Counted from the stretch's first letter, positions 26,950 to 35,564 are shown. The stretch is 64,000 bases of DNA from Pedobacter cryoconitis (GCF_014200595.1 NZ_JACHCG010000001.1:434001-498000), one strand, 5' to 3'. Numbers and translations: made by a program. Notes: generated by a model from the letters alone, not told the origin.

Positions 26950-27978
26950 ATGAAGCAATCAAAAAAAGTTAATACTTATCAACTTGAAGATTTTATAGAT
27001 GATCCGGAGTTTATTTCATGGGTTACCTTACCGGATGATGCACTGAACTTATTCTGGCAGCGGGTGCAGGAGGAATATCCTGAAAGCAAACCATTAATCA
27101 GTGACGCCAGGGAGATTATTTTAGCTATGCGTATTCAAAGTGTAAGCATGGACTTAAATGAACAGCAATTGCTATGGAAAAGTATTGAATTGCAAGTCAA
27201 AACCAGTCCTGTGAAAAAAGGAAGGTCTTTTTCTCTCTGGTTGGGTGCAGCGGCGGCGGTATTGCTGATCGGGATGATTTCTATCTTATCTTTATTTTAT
27301 TTTACGAAGTATCAAAAACAGGAAATCAGTACGGTATACGGACAGATCAGGACCTTTAGTTTGCCGGATGGTACCGTAGTTACGCTAAATGCCAATTCTA
27401 AATTACAATATTCTAAAAATTGGGATAAGACAGCTATCCGGGAAGTGTGGATAGAAGGGGAGGCCTTTTTTAAAGTGAATCATTTACATCAGTCAGGAAT
27501 AATAAAAGATGCTGAAAAGTTTATTGTACATGCTCAAAAGCTGAATGTAGAGGTACTGGGTACTTCTTTTAATGTCAACAACAGAAGGAATCTTGTGAAA
27601 GTTGCTTTGCTTACAGGAAAGGTCAGACTTGGAGTAGCAGGTATCCAGGATTCGGAGATCAATCTTCAGCCAGGAGAAATGGGTGAATACCTGGGACGTA
27701 AAACTGCGCTGGTGAAAACTAAGGTACAGGCATCGGATATTGCCGCATGGAAAAATGGAGAACTGCATTTTGACAATATGCCGCTTTCCAAAGTTTTAAC
27801 GCTCATTGAAGATAACTATGGTTATCAAACAATTTTAAAAGATAAATCAATTGGTGATAAAAGACTTTCAGGTACTTTCTCTGTGAGCTCGGAAGATGCG
27901 CTGTTCAAAGCGATTGCAATCTCACTGGGCATCTCGATAGAAAAGGATGAGTTAAAGCATCAGTTAATTATTAAATAG
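26950..27978 (+). CDS. FecR-family anti-sigma factor with DUF4974 domain
   Basis: A 342-residue single-pass membrane protein. It has a cytoplasmic N-terminal anti-sigma region, one transmembrane helix (LWLGAAAAVLLIGMISILSL), a periplasmic FecR domain (RTFSLPDGTVVTLNANSKLQ, REVWIEGEAFFKV, VEVLGTSFNVNN) and a C-terminal STN-like DUF4974 domain (FDNMPLSKVLTLIEDNYGYQ). The ATG at 26950 was chosen over a TTG at 26935. It normally relays a signal from a TonB-dependent transporter to the sigma factor upstream; such a transporter is absent here, so the partner must be elsewhere or the signal is different. Confidence 0.9.
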   Translation: MKQSKKVNTYQLEDFIDDPEFISWVTLPDDALNLFWQRVQEEYPESKPLISDAREIILAMRIQSVSMDLNEQQLLWKSIELQVKTSPVKKGRSFSLWLGAAAAVLLIGMISILSLFYFTKYQKQEISTVYGQIRTFSLPDGTVVTLNANSKLQYSKNWDKTAIREVWIEGEAFFKVNHLHQSGIIKDAEKFIVHAQKLNVEVLGTSFNVNNRRNLVKVALLTGKVRLGVAGIQDSEINLQPGEMGEYLGRKTALVKTKVQASDIAAWKNGELHFDNMPLSKVLTLIEDNYGYQTILKDKSIGDKRLSGTFSVSSEDALFKAIAISLGISIEKDELKHQLIIK

Positions 27979-27994
27979 ACTAGCTTTACTGTTT

Positions 27995-28717
27995 ATGAAC
28001 AGACCGCTTTCTTCATTTTTGAGCATTGGCCTGCGTGTCAGTGTTGTTTTAGTATTTACCCTTTTATTGTTTTCTTGCAGCCAATCCAAAAATGCTGAAA
28101 ATAAGAACGGTGCCAGCGTCGATAGTACTGGTATTAATGCTGATCAGACAGCCTCGGGCGAAATTAAAAGTGATACGTTGAAAGCCACAGCTTTGCCTGC
28201 CGCTATAACTTATAAAGGAAAACCTGTTAAAATTATGGGCTGGAAAGATAAATTAGGGGACAATCTTTTGCTGCTAACCGAAACCGGTGAGTTTGCTTCA
28301 GCAGATTCGGCTGAATATGAAGATAACAGAGATGCGGAATTACATGTTTATCATTATGTGAAAACTGGTGCCGATTGGAATAAGGTGGCTACTGTGAATG
28401 ATCAGATCAGTTCATGCCCGGTAGATATTGTGACCAGATTTATTCCCGGTGCTTTGTTTATTACCGACCTGAATGGTGATGGAATTGCCGAATGTACCTT
28501 CGCTTATCATTTAACCTGTACAGGCGGGGTTGACAATAAAGTAATGAAATTGATTATGCTGGAGTATAAAAATAAATATGTGATCAGAGGGACGACTTCA
28601 GTAAATGTCGGGGAGGAAATTCCAGGAACGATGAAATATGAAGCAGGGATACCTGAACGTTTTAAAATTTTTATGATTGCCAAATGGAAAGCATTTGAAA
28701 GAGAACACTATAACTAA
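27995..28717 (+). CDS. Lipoprotein of unknown function (C-terminal part resembles M949_RS01915-type proteins)
   Basis: This 240-residue lipoprotein (TLLLFSCSQ, Cys lipidated) has a low-complexity Ser/Lys linker and then a folded part. That part contains LYEDNRDAEL-type acidic loops, ITDLNGDGIAECTFAYHLTC and VMKLIMLEYKNKYVIRGTTS. The DLNGDG loop looks like a calcium-binding FG-GAP-like turn. I recall similar blocks in proteins annotated as surface polysaccharide biosynthesis (M949_RS01915 family), but this is a loose resemblance. It begins 16 bp after FecR and may belong to the sigma operon. Confidence 0.6.
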   Translation: MNRPLSSFLSIGLRVSVVLVFTLLLFSCSQSKNAENKNGASVDSTGINADQTASGEIKSDTLKATALPAAITYKGKPVKIMGWKDKLGDNLLLLTETGEFASADSAEYEDNRDAELHVYHYVKTGADWNKVATVNDQISSCPVDIVTRFIPGALFITDLNGDGIAECTFAYHLTCTGGVDNKVMKLIMLEYKNKYVIRGTTSVNVGEEIPGTMKYEAGIPERFKIFMIAKWKAFEREHYN

Positions 28718-28722
28718 TAAAA

Positions 28723-28746
28723 ATGGCCGGAATTTCTTCCGGCCAT
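28723..28746. terminator. Hairpin between convergent genes
   Basis: AATGGCCGGAA (from 28722) pairs with TTCCGGCCAT (28737-28746) around a TTTC loop, a 10-bp GC-rich stem without a clear T-run. It sits between the lipoprotein gene and the minus-strand small gene at 28766. Confidence 0.6.
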
Positions 28747-28765
28747 GATTACACACAGTCTTTAT

Positions 28766-28972
28766 TTATGGCTTGACTTCCGTATAAGGATCAAGCTCTG
28801 AATTATATTTCTGTTCTATATCGTCTTTAAAGCGTTTTGCTTTATCAACCCATTCAGGAGCTTTGTCCTGAAGATCGTCAACTATAGATCTGCCAAAGGC
28901 ATCTTTCTTTGTTATATATTTAATTGCACCGTAAACTGCGGCTCCAATTAACGCTGTTTTTAATAATCCCAT
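28766..28972 (-). CDS. Small YtxH-like protein
   Basis: A 68-residue protein with a short N-terminal hydrophobic helix (LLKTALIGAAVYGAIKYI) followed by a charged amphipathic helix (DDLQDKAPEWVDKAKRFKDD). This matches the architecture of YtxH/gas-vesicle-like stress proteins but not a specific motif. The ATG at 28972 gives a compact protein; the extension to 29041 would overlap the divergent control region. Function unknown. Confidence 0.55.
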   Translation of the reverse strand: MGLLKTALIGAAVYGAIKYITKKDAFGRSIVDDLQDKAPEWVDKAKRFKDDIEQKYNSELDPYTEVKP

Positions 28973-29031
28973 TCCTTTTAATTTGTTGATATATCTAAGT
29001 AACAGCATTCTATCAGAAATGTTTAGAAAAA

Positions 29032-29061
29032 GATATTCCATACCTTCTATTATGGAATATC
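29032..29061. promoter_or_regulatory. 11-bp inverted repeat upstream of the VIT gene
   Basis: GATATTCCATA (29032-29042) and TATGGAATATC (29051-29061) are perfect inverted copies with an 8-nt spacer, 32 bp before the ATG at 29094 and between two divergent genes. It may be an operator or a leader hairpin. Confidence 0.5.
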
Positions 29062-29093
29062 CGCCTTATCTGCATCTGAATAAAAACTACATT

Positions 29094-32054
29094 ATGAAAT
29101 TACAATCTATTTTTCAGACGCTGTTCCTGTCCTTATTACTTTTTGTAACACAATTTTCTGCGGGTTATGCACAAACCCCTCAGCTTAAAGTTGTAGGAAC
29201 AACCGATCCGGCTGTACTCAAAGCAGTCCGCCTGAAATCAATGCATATCGAGGTACAGGTTTACGGAAACATTGCAACTACAGTGATGACCATGTCATTT
29301 ATAAATACCAGTTCCCGTACACTGGAAGGAGAACTTACCTTTCCAATGCCCGGGGGCGTAAGTATAAGCGGGTACGCACTGGACATCAATGGTAAAATGC
29401 GGGAAGCAGTACCCGTAGAAAAAGCGCGGGCTACAGAAGTTTTTGAAAGTGTAGAACACCGGAGAATAGACCCTGGATTACTGGAAAAGGTAGAAGGAAA
29501 TAATTTCCGTACCCGTATTTATCCTTTCCCTGCTGGTGGTTCCAGAACAGTGAAAATCAGTTATGAAGAAGAACTCCATTTTTCCCCTGCACAGCAACTT
29601 AGTTATCATTTGCCATTAGCTTATAAAAAAGCAGTTCCTGAATTTTCGTTGAAAGTGAGTGTATTGGAAAGTATTGAAAAACCTTCGATGGTTGAACAGC
29701 CTGATGGCAGTTTTAACTTTCAGCGTAAAGACAAAGCTTATATCGCGCAGCTGGAACGAAAGGACTTTCTTCCTGAACATGGATTGCTGATTAATCTGCC
29801 TGTTACAGATACTCCGGTTCATGCATTAATGCAAAAAGCCGGGCAGAGTTATTATTTTCTCGCCAATGTGGCGGTAAATGCACCATCACGCACCCACCTG
29901 TGGAGTAGTCAGGTCGGGTTGATCTGGGATGTATCTTTAAGCGGTCTGCAAAGAGATCAGGCTAAAGAACTGGCTTTACTCGATGCATTAATCAAAGAAA
30001 AAAAGAACTTAACTATAACATTGGGTTTATTGAATAATACTTTCAAAAAAGGTGGTGTATTTGTCATTAAGGACGGAAACTGGAAAGAATTGAGAGAAAA
30101 ACTGAGACACGTGGTTTATGACGGCGGTACGGATTATAGTCAAATCAATTCAGGATTGCTTAAAGCGGATGAGTATTTGTTTTTTACGGATGGCTTCTCT
30201 GGTTTTGGCCATGCTATAGTCTCAATAACTAAGCCTGTATATACAATTAACTCCTCTTTACGTGCTGATTTTAGCTTACTGAAAAATATCAGCGCCAAAA
30301 CAGGCGGACAGTTTATTAATTTGAATGTACAGTCTGCGGAAGCTGCTTATCAGCAAATGGCAAAAGATGAAATGCAATTTATAGGAATCAAAAATAATCC
30401 AGGGATCAGTGAATTGTACCCTGCTTTGCCAGTTGGTGTCAATGGTTATCTGAGTGTCGCTGGGATAGCAGCTTCGGAAGCTGAAGACCTGACGCTGCAA
30501 TTTGGCTACGGTAAAGACGTAACACTGGAGCGTAAAGTGAAGTTGAGCGCGGCGGTACAAAGTGCCGGGGTAATTGAAGTGAGCAAAATCTGGGCACAGA
30601 AAAAGCTCTCCGATATGGACGTGAATTATGAACAGAATAAAGAGAAAATCAGTGCACTGGGCCAGCAGTTTGGAATAGTGACCAGGAATACCAGCTTGTT
30701 GGTTTTAGAATCGGTCGATGACTATATCCGGTATGGAATTGAGCCTCCTGCCGAACTAAAAGCAGCTTATGCACAAGGAATGAAAGGCCGGGTGCAGGAA
30801 AAAGAAAACCGGAAAGAAGGTTTGATGAAAGAAGCTATTGCCATGGCTGTAGAATTGAAAGCATGGTGGAACAAGGTTTTTAAACCGGAGAAGTTTTTCC
30901 CTAAACCTGATAGAAAAACGGTTGCTGGTGATCCAGTACCCACACCTGATCAACCCGCAGAAGCACTGCAAGGACAAGTTTCTGGTATAAGCGTTAGAGG
31001 AATGAATGCTCCGCAGAGGGAGAACCGAACCGAATCCAGTCAAATGTTGTATGAAACGGTAGTGGTTTCACCCTCAGCGACCAGCAAACTAAGGCCTCGT
31101 GCTTCGGATGCTATTGCAGACAGAGCGGCGGCAGAACAACCTGTGATTATTGTTCCGGAATTCAAAAGTGATAAGGAGTATATGAAAAAGATAAGTGGCA
31201 GTACGGATGATGCTTATCAGCAATATCTTTCTATTAGAAAAGATTATCAGACTACGCCTTCGTTTTATCTGGATCTTTCAAATTGGTTTCAGCAGCATCA
31301 GGATGCTGACAGGGCATTGCTGATTTTGAGTAACCTGACTGAACTGGATTTAGAGAATGCTGAAATCTATAAAACATTAACCTATAAACTGAGAGAAACG
31401 GGCAATGTAAAGGCAGAATTATTTACCAGCCATAAAGTATTGGAATGGCGGCCTATGGATGCGCAAAGTTATCGTGATTATGCACTGGCTCTCGCTGATT
31501 GTGGTTACTATCAACGTGCACTGGACACTTTATATACTGTGCTGAATCAAAGCTACAGTATGGATAATGCAAACCGTGACCATGGAATTGAAGAAATTAT
31601 CCTGGCAGAAATCAATAATCTGGTCAGTCTTTACCGCGGGAAACTGAATACAGGGAAAATAGATAAAAGTCTCATTTTTAATTTTCCGGTTGAGGTGAGG
31701 GTGGTCATGAACTGGAACAAAAAAGATACCGATATAGATCTTTGGGTAACAGATCCTAATGGCGAAAAATGTTTTTACGGTAATAACCGGACTAAAGCGG
31801 GGGGAAGGTTAAGTGATGACTTTACCAGTGGATATGGGCCTGAGCAGTTTATGATTAAAAAAGCAATTAAGGGGACTTATAAAATTGAAGTAAATTATTA
31901 TGGGGACAGCCAGTTGAGTATTAGCGGGCCAACTACAATTATGGCTGAGATTTATACGAATTACGGAAATGCAAACCAGAAGCGTAAAATAATTGCATTA
32001 CAATTATCAGCTGAACAAAAGGGGGGTGTATTTATTGGAGAATTTACTTTTTAA
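29094..32054 (+). CDS. VIT - vWA - TPR - DUF2135 exported protein
   Basis: A 986-residue protein with signal peptide (cleavage near GYAQ). Domains in order: VIT (VQVYGNIATTVMTMSFINTS, RRIDPGLLEKVEGNNFRTRI), a von Willebrand A domain with an intact MIDAS (WDVSLSG, DGGTDYSQIN, FFTDGF), a linker, TPR-like helices (AEIYKTLTYKLRETGNVKAE) and a C-terminal DUF2135 domain (DTDIDLWVTDPNGEKCFYGN). The linker contains EALQGQVSGISVRG then YETVVVSP, resembling the plug region of SusC proteins. VIT/vWA proteins bind partners through metal; the role here is unknown. The start at 29094 begins the signal peptide. Confidence 0.88.
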   Translation: MKLQSIFQTLFLSLLLFVTQFSAGYAQTPQLKVVGTTDPAVLKAVRLKSMHIEVQVYGNIATTVMTMSFINTSSRTLEGELTFPMPGGVSISGYALDINGKMREAVPVEKARATEVFESVEHRRIDPGLLEKVEGNNFRTRIYPFPAGGSRTVKISYEEELHFSPAQQLSYHLPLAYKKAVPEFSLKVSVLESIEKPSMVEQPDGSFNFQRKDKAYIAQLERKDFLPEHGLLINLPVTDTPVHALMQKAGQSYYFLANVAVNAPSRTHLWSSQVGLIWDVSLSGLQRDQAKELALLDALIKEKKNLTITLGLLNNTFKKGGVFVIKDGNWKELREKLRHVVYDGGTDYSQINSGLLKADEYLFFTDGFSGFGHAIVSITKPVYTINSSLRADFSLLKNISAKTGGQFINLNVQSAEAAYQQMAKDEMQFIGIKNNPGISELYPALPVGVNGYLSVAGIAASEAEDLTLQFGYGKDVTLERKVKLSAAVQSAGVIEVSKIWAQKKLSDMDVNYEQNKEKISALGQQFGIVTRNTSLLVLESVDDYIRYGIEPPAELKAAYAQGMKGRVQEKENRKEGLMKEAIAMAVELKAWWNKVFKPEKFFPKPDRKTVAGDPVPTPDQPAEALQGQVSGISVRGMNAPQRENRTESSQMLYETVVVSPSATSKLRPRASDAIADRAAAEQPVIIVPEFKSDKEYMKKISGSTDDAYQQYLSIRKDYQTTPSFYLDLSNWFQQHQDADRALLILSNLTELDLENAEIYKTLTYKLRETGNVKAELFTSHKVLEWRPMDAQSYRDYALALADCGYYQRALDTLYTVLNQSYSMDNANRDHGIEEIILAEINNLVSLYRGKLNTGKIDKSLIFNFPVEVRVVMNWNKKDTDIDLWVTDPNGEKCFYGNNRTKAGGRLSDDFTSGYGPEQFMIKKAIKGTYKIEVNYYGDSQLSISGPTTIMAEIYTNYGNANQKRKIIALQLSAEQKGGVFIGEFTF

Positions 32055-32087
32055 TACCAATGGCAGGTAAATCCAGCTAATTGAAGT

Positions 32088-32119
32088 ATACCGTCTGCTG
32101 AATGAACGGCAGACGGTAT
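32088..32119. terminator. Hairpin between convergent VIT and DJ-1-like genes
   Basis: ATACCGTCTGC (32088-32098) pairs with GCAGACGGTAT (32109-32119) around a 10-nt loop. It lies in the 85-bp gap between convergent stops and probably terminates both; T-runs are weak. Confidence 0.65.
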
Positions 32120-32139
32120 GCTCCTAAATTCAAATTCAA

Positions 32140-32820
32140 TTATTTTTTCAGTGCTTTTAACAATTCTAAAGCTGCTTCTTCCGAAGAACCTGGATTCTGA
32201 CCAGTAATTAATAAACCGTCTTTTTTTACATAAGGGCCCCAATCAGCACCTTTGCTATAGTCTCCGCCTAGTTTTTTTAATTCGTCTTCTAATAAAAACG
32301 GAACAACATCGGTCAGCTGAACCGCATCTTCTTCAGAATTTGAAAAGCCTGTTACTTGTTTACCTTTTACAAAAGGGTCACCATTTCCGGCCTTAACTTT
32401 TACTAAAGCTGCTGGTGCATGACAAACCAGTGCTATTGGTTTTTGTTGCTGAAGGAAGGTTTCTATCAATTGAATAGAAGTCTTATCATTCGCAAGATCC
32501 CACATTGGCCCGTGGCCTCCCGGATAAAATACAGCATCATAATCAGCTGCATTGATCTCACTTAATTTTACAGTTTGTGCTAATCTGCCTTGCAGTTCAG
32601 TATCCTTATCAAAACGATGCGTTGCTTCGGTTTGGAAGTCAGGCAATTCACTTTTAGGGTCAATAGGAGGCTGGCCACCTTTTGGAGATGCCAAAGTTAA
32701 TTCTGCACCTGCATCTGCCAGTACATAATAAGGTGCTGCAAATTCTTCTACCCAAAAACCGGTTTTTTCACCTGTGTTACCCAATTCACTGTGTGAGGTT
32801 AATACAATTAAAACTTTCAT
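32140..32820 (-). CDS. DJ-1/PfpI family type 1 glutamine amidotransferase-like protein (Hsp31-like)
   Basis: This 226-residue cytoplasmic protein has the nucleophile elbow IALVCHAPAALV with the reactive Cys, the conserved Glu in KTGFWVEEFAAPY, and YDAVFYPGGHGPMWDLAND. The family includes glutathione-independent glyoxalases, deglycases and chaperones of the Hsp31 type. It starts 10 bp after the NADP-dependent oxidoreductase gene, so both form an operon for reactive carbonyl or quinone detoxification (inference), likely controlled by the MarR regulator upstream. Confidence 0.88.
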   Translation of the reverse strand: MKVLIVLTSHSELGNTGEKTGFWVEEFAAPYYVLADAGAELTLASPKGGQPPIDPKSELPDFQTEATHRFDKDTELQGRLAQTVKLSEINAADYDAVFYPGGHGPMWDLANDKTSIQLIETFLQQQKPIALVCHAPAALVKVKAGNGDPFVKGKQVTGFSNSEEDAVQLTDVVPFLLEDELKKLGGDYSKGADWGPYVKKDGLLITGQNPGSSEEAALELLKALKK

Positions 32821-32830
32821 AATATTTATT

Positions 32831-33829
32831 TTAGATTTTTACGACCATTTTACCTTCATTCTTACCTTCAAAAAGATCCATAAAGGCTCCTGGAATATTG
32901 TCGAACCCTTCTACAACAGTCTCAGTATACTTTAGTTTATCTTCTTTCAGCCAGCCAGCCAGCTGCGTAATTGCCTGCTGAGACTTCGCCGCAAATTCGG
33001 AGACAATAAATCCACGCATCAAGACACTTCTGGTCACCAGGACTGGTTGTAATCTTGGGCCCGTTTGTGCCTCAGTTGTATTGTATAAAGAGATAGCACC
33101 ACATACCGGTACACGTGCAAATCTGTTCAGGTTTACCATCACAGCATCCGAAATTTCACCACCTACGTTGTCGAAATAAATATCTACGCCATCCGGACAT
33201 GCTGCCGCAATGGCTGCTGTCATATCTTTAGTCGTTTTGTAATTGATTGCTTCATCAAAGCCAAAACGGTTCTTTAACAGTGCTGTCTTTTCATCAGTTC
33301 CAGCTATTCCAACTACCCGGAGACCTAATATTTTACCAATTTGTCCGACAATACTTCCTACCGCACCCGCTGCTCCGGATACAACCAGCGTTTCCCCTGC
33401 TTTAGGCTGTCCGATTTCTGTTAGGCCCAGGTAAGCGGTTAAGCCCGTCATACCTAATGCACCCAAATAAGCACTAAGGGGAGCTGCCTCAGGGTCAACT
33501 TTTGAAAGTCCTTTTCCAGCAGAAACTTGAAATTCTTTCCAGGCTAAGCCCCCGGAAACAAAATCACCTTTAACAAATCCGGTATGGTTAGATTCAAGAA
33601 CTTCAGCGATAACGCCGGATTCCATAGGTTTATGGAGTTCAAAGGGTGGAATATATGATTTTGAATCGTTCATCCTGCCTCTCAGATAAGGATCAACAGA
33701 TACATATAGTGTTTTTAATAAAACTTCATTTTCACCTGGCACTGGCATTGGCTCAGTGATAAATTTAAAGTTGCTAAGCTGAGGTTTGCCAACAGGCCTG
33801 CTATTTAAAGTGATTACATTATTCTTCAT
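32831..33829 (-). CDS. NADP-dependent medium-chain oxidoreductase (zinc-independent)
   Basis: A 332-residue MDR-superfamily enzyme of the prostaglandin/leukotriene reductase or CurA type. The coenzyme loop VVSGAAGAVGSIVGQIGKIL, KNRFGFDEAINYKT and DIYFDNVGGEISDAVMVNLN are characteristic, and the Cys/His zinc ligands of alcohol dehydrogenases are absent. It would reduce the activated double bond of alpha,beta-unsaturated carbonyls with NADPH. It is the first gene of a two-gene operon; a 24-bp perfect palindrome lies 41 bp upstream of its start. Confidence 0.9.
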   Translation of the reverse strand: MKNNVITLNSRPVGKPQLSNFKFITEPMPVPGENEVLLKTLYVSVDPYLRGRMNDSKSYIPPFELHKPMESGVIAEVLESNHTGFVKGDFVSGGLAWKEFQVSAGKGLSKVDPEAAPLSAYLGALGMTGLTAYLGLTEIGQPKAGETLVVSGAAGAVGSIVGQIGKILGLRVVGIAGTDEKTALLKNRFGFDEAINYKTTKDMTAAIAAACPDGVDIYFDNVGGEISDAVMVNLNRFARVPVCGAISLYNTTEAQTGPRLQPVLVTRSVLMRGFIVSEFAAKSQQAITQLAGWLKEDKLKYTETVVEGFDNIPGAFMDLFEGKNEGKMVVKI

Positions 33830-33869
33830 AACTGGTATTAATTTAATTTGATACTCTTTTGTTCCACGG

Positions 33870-33893
33870 AATTATAATCCATGGATTATAATT
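33870..33893. promoter_or_regulatory. 24-bp perfect palindrome, probable MarR operator
   Basis: The half AATTATAATCCA (33870-33881) and its exact inverse TGGATTATAATT (33882-33893) meet with no spacer. The element sits between the MarR gene's stop and the oxidoreductase start, upstream of the latter on its strand. Confidence 0.75.
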
Positions 33894-33905
33894 AGGTAAA
33901 TTTTT

Positions 33906-34343
33906 TTAAGGACGCATTTTTTCTAAAAGGTCATTTAATAAATCTGCATGTTCATCGCTGATGCCAATAGAAATATTGTTTAAAATCTGCCTGCCTTGTA
34001 TCCTTAATTTTTCTCCGGCAGGAGTTAGTTTAACATAAACAACCCGTTGATCGGAAAGGTTTCGTTCTTTTTGGATTAATCCTTTTTCCATCAGTTTATT
34101 TAACAGGCGGGATACATTGGGCATCCGGTCAATTAAACGGTCTTTGATTAAATTAACGGTTGCGGTATGCTCTGGTTGTCCGTTTAAAATACTCAGCACA
34201 TTAAATTGCTGTAAAGACAGGCCAGTTGGTTTTAAAGAAACTGAGATCTTGTTTAAAATCCAGTTCGCCGTGAAGATAATATTGGTACTCACTCTTTGTT
34301 GAGCATTTAAAAACTGATGTTGTAATTCATCTTCGATCTTCAT
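33906..34343 (-). CDS. MarR-family transcriptional regulator
   Basis: A 145-residue winged-helix dimeric repressor. The DNA-binding part covers LQQFNVLSILNGQPEHTATV, DRMPNVSRLLNKLMEKGLIQ and a wing with RNLSDQRVVYVKLTPAGEKL, all standard for MarR. It is immediately upstream of the oxidoreductase/DJ-1 operon on the same strand and probably senses an electrophile or phenolic ligand. An operator-like sequence (CCATGGATGATA) lies at its own promoter and a full palindrome before the operon. A -7 element, TATATTTG, lies only 5 bp before the ATG, which would give a nearly leaderless transcript. Confidence 0.88.
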   Translation of the reverse strand: MKIEDELQHQFLNAQQRVSTNIIFTANWILNKISVSLKPTGLSLQQFNVLSILNGQPEHTATVNLIKDRLIDRMPNVSRLLNKLMEKGLIQKERNLSDQRVVYVKLTPAGEKLRIQGRQILNNISIGISDEHADLLNDLLEKMRP

Positions 34344-34347
34344 GGAA

Positions 34348-34371
34348 CAAATATATATACCATGGATGATA
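34348..34371 (-). promoter_or_regulatory. MarR promoter with overlapping operator half-site
   Basis: The plus strand carries CAAATATA at 34348-34355 (TATATTTG on the minus strand, exact TAnnTTTG) next to ATACCATGGATGATA at 34357-34371. The latter matches the centre and one arm of the 33870-33893 palindrome at 12 of 15 positions. This supports autoregulation. Confidence 0.55.
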
Positions 34372-34462
34372 CTTTGGCTAAAAGCATTTGTTTTTTACAT
34401 TGTATTGATGTTTGACGGGTAGCAAATCAGTAATTTTAGCTATCAAACTGATAGATTGGAAG

Positions 34463-34999
34463 ATGAGCCAAAATGATTTAATCCTGGATTATGATGGAAA
34501 TAACGTATGTATTACGATTAAAAGTAAGGTGAGTTTGGCGCACCGGATCTTTTTAATCAGTAGTAACCTGTCATTTTTAGGAATGGCGGTTCTTGCTGTG
34601 GTTTTCCGGATGCCGGCGGTTGCTTTTGCAGCGATTATATTTTTTGCCTTTTTTTTACGGTATAGCCTATGGAAGCTTTATGGCAGAGAGCGGTTGACAA
34701 TCAATAAAAGACTGGTTACTTATCGCCATAGCTGTCTTTTCTTTAAAACTGATTTACAAACCAGGCAGGTTGGTAAAAAAATAACAGTCATCCCTTATGA
34801 GTTATATGGCCGGCAATCACCGAAAATGGTCAATGTGATCTTTGAAACTTGTAATGTCAACAATGTACCCGAAAATGTTTATGAGTTTTCTCTGCCTGTC
34901 CGGGTAGAGCAGGCAGAGATGATCAGTTATATGCTTAGTCTTTTATATTTAAATAAAGTGAATTTTGATTTTAACAGGACTAAGCTTTGTCTGAATTAG
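34463..34999 (+). CDS. Membrane protein of unknown function with two helices
   Basis: A 178-residue protein. A short N-terminal beta-like segment (DLILDYDGNNVCITIKSKVS) is followed by two adjacent transmembrane helices (IFLISSNLSFLGMAVLAVVF, AVAFAAIIFFAFFLRYSLW) and a cytoplasmic C-terminal region with KLYGRERLTINKRLVTYRHS. The layout resembles PH-like bacterial membrane domains, but no family is recognised with confidence. The ATG at 34463 follows GGAAG closely; the upstream frame starts only with TTG at 34412. Its last 4 bp overlap the convergent DUF2059 gene. Confidence 0.6.
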   Translation: MSQNDLILDYDGNNVCITIKSKVSLAHRIFLISSNLSFLGMAVLAVVFRMPAVAFAAIIFFAFFLRYSLWKLYGRERLTINKRLVTYRHSCLFFKTDLQTRQVGKKITVIPYELYGRQSPKMVNVIFETCNVNNVPENVYEFSLPVRVEQAEMISYMLSLLYLNKVNFDFNRTKLCLN

Positions 35000-35442
35000 T
35001 TTCCTTTTTCTGCAAGCTTTTTAGCGAATTCCTCCCCGATTTTCCGGCCCCAAACTTGTCCGGCCTGCATTGATTCTTGTGTAATAGCAGGGGTTTTTTC
35101 TGCAAATCTTTTGCCTGTTGGCGTTTGATAAAATGCTGTCATGTTATTGATGTCTTCCAGTGATAAATGTTTCTGGTAAACTGGTAAAAGCAGATCTAAA
35201 AGTTCTTCAATTCCTATTTTGTGAAAAGACTCTCCAAGACCATCCCAAAGCTCTTGCTTCACTTCTGGTCTTTCTAATTTATAGTTATTGATCATCTGAT
35301 CAATTACCGTTTTAAAAGTTTGCTCAGATCCGTTGGCGATCATCATTTTTTTGAAACTCTCTCTGTAAGCAGCTTTATCCTGGCTAAATGATAAGGTAGC
35401 GGTCAATAAGCTGAGCGCGAATAACAGGACTATTTTCTTCAT
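34996..35442 (-). CDS. DUF2059 domain exported protein
   Basis: This 148-residue protein has a signal peptide (MKKIVLLFALSLLTATLSFS) and the DUF2059 block (HLSLEDINNMTAFYQTPTGK, RFAEKTPAITQESMQ). DUF2059 proteins are small periplasmic helical proteins of unknown function. It stands alone; its promoter must lie in the 221-bp gap to 35663, shared with the divergent sugar-oxidation operon. Confidence 0.85.
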   Translation of the reverse strand: MKKIVLLFALSLLTATLSFSQDKAAYRESFKKMMIANGSEQTFKTVIDQMINNYKLERPEVKQELWDGLGESFHKIGIEELLDLLLPVYQKHLSLEDINNMTAFYQTPTGKRFAEKTPAITQESMQAGQVWGRKIGEEFAKKLAEKGN

Positions 35443-35556
35443 ATTGTTGTTTTTTCGTGCAATGTTAAGAAAAATAACGTTTAATCAGTGCTTTAACTTT
35501 ATGTTAACAATTTGCTTTTTATCAACAATAATACATCGGTTTTTCGGTAATAATAT

Positions 35557-35564
35557 TATATTTG
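35557..35564 (+). promoter_or_regulatory. -7 element for the Gfo/Idh/MocA - DUF1080 operon
   Basis: TATATTTG is an exact TAnnTTTG match, 99 bp before the first gene of the operon (35664), implying a leader of about 90 nt. The -33 region near 35537-35544 is T-rich without a clear TTTG. Confidence 0.5.
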
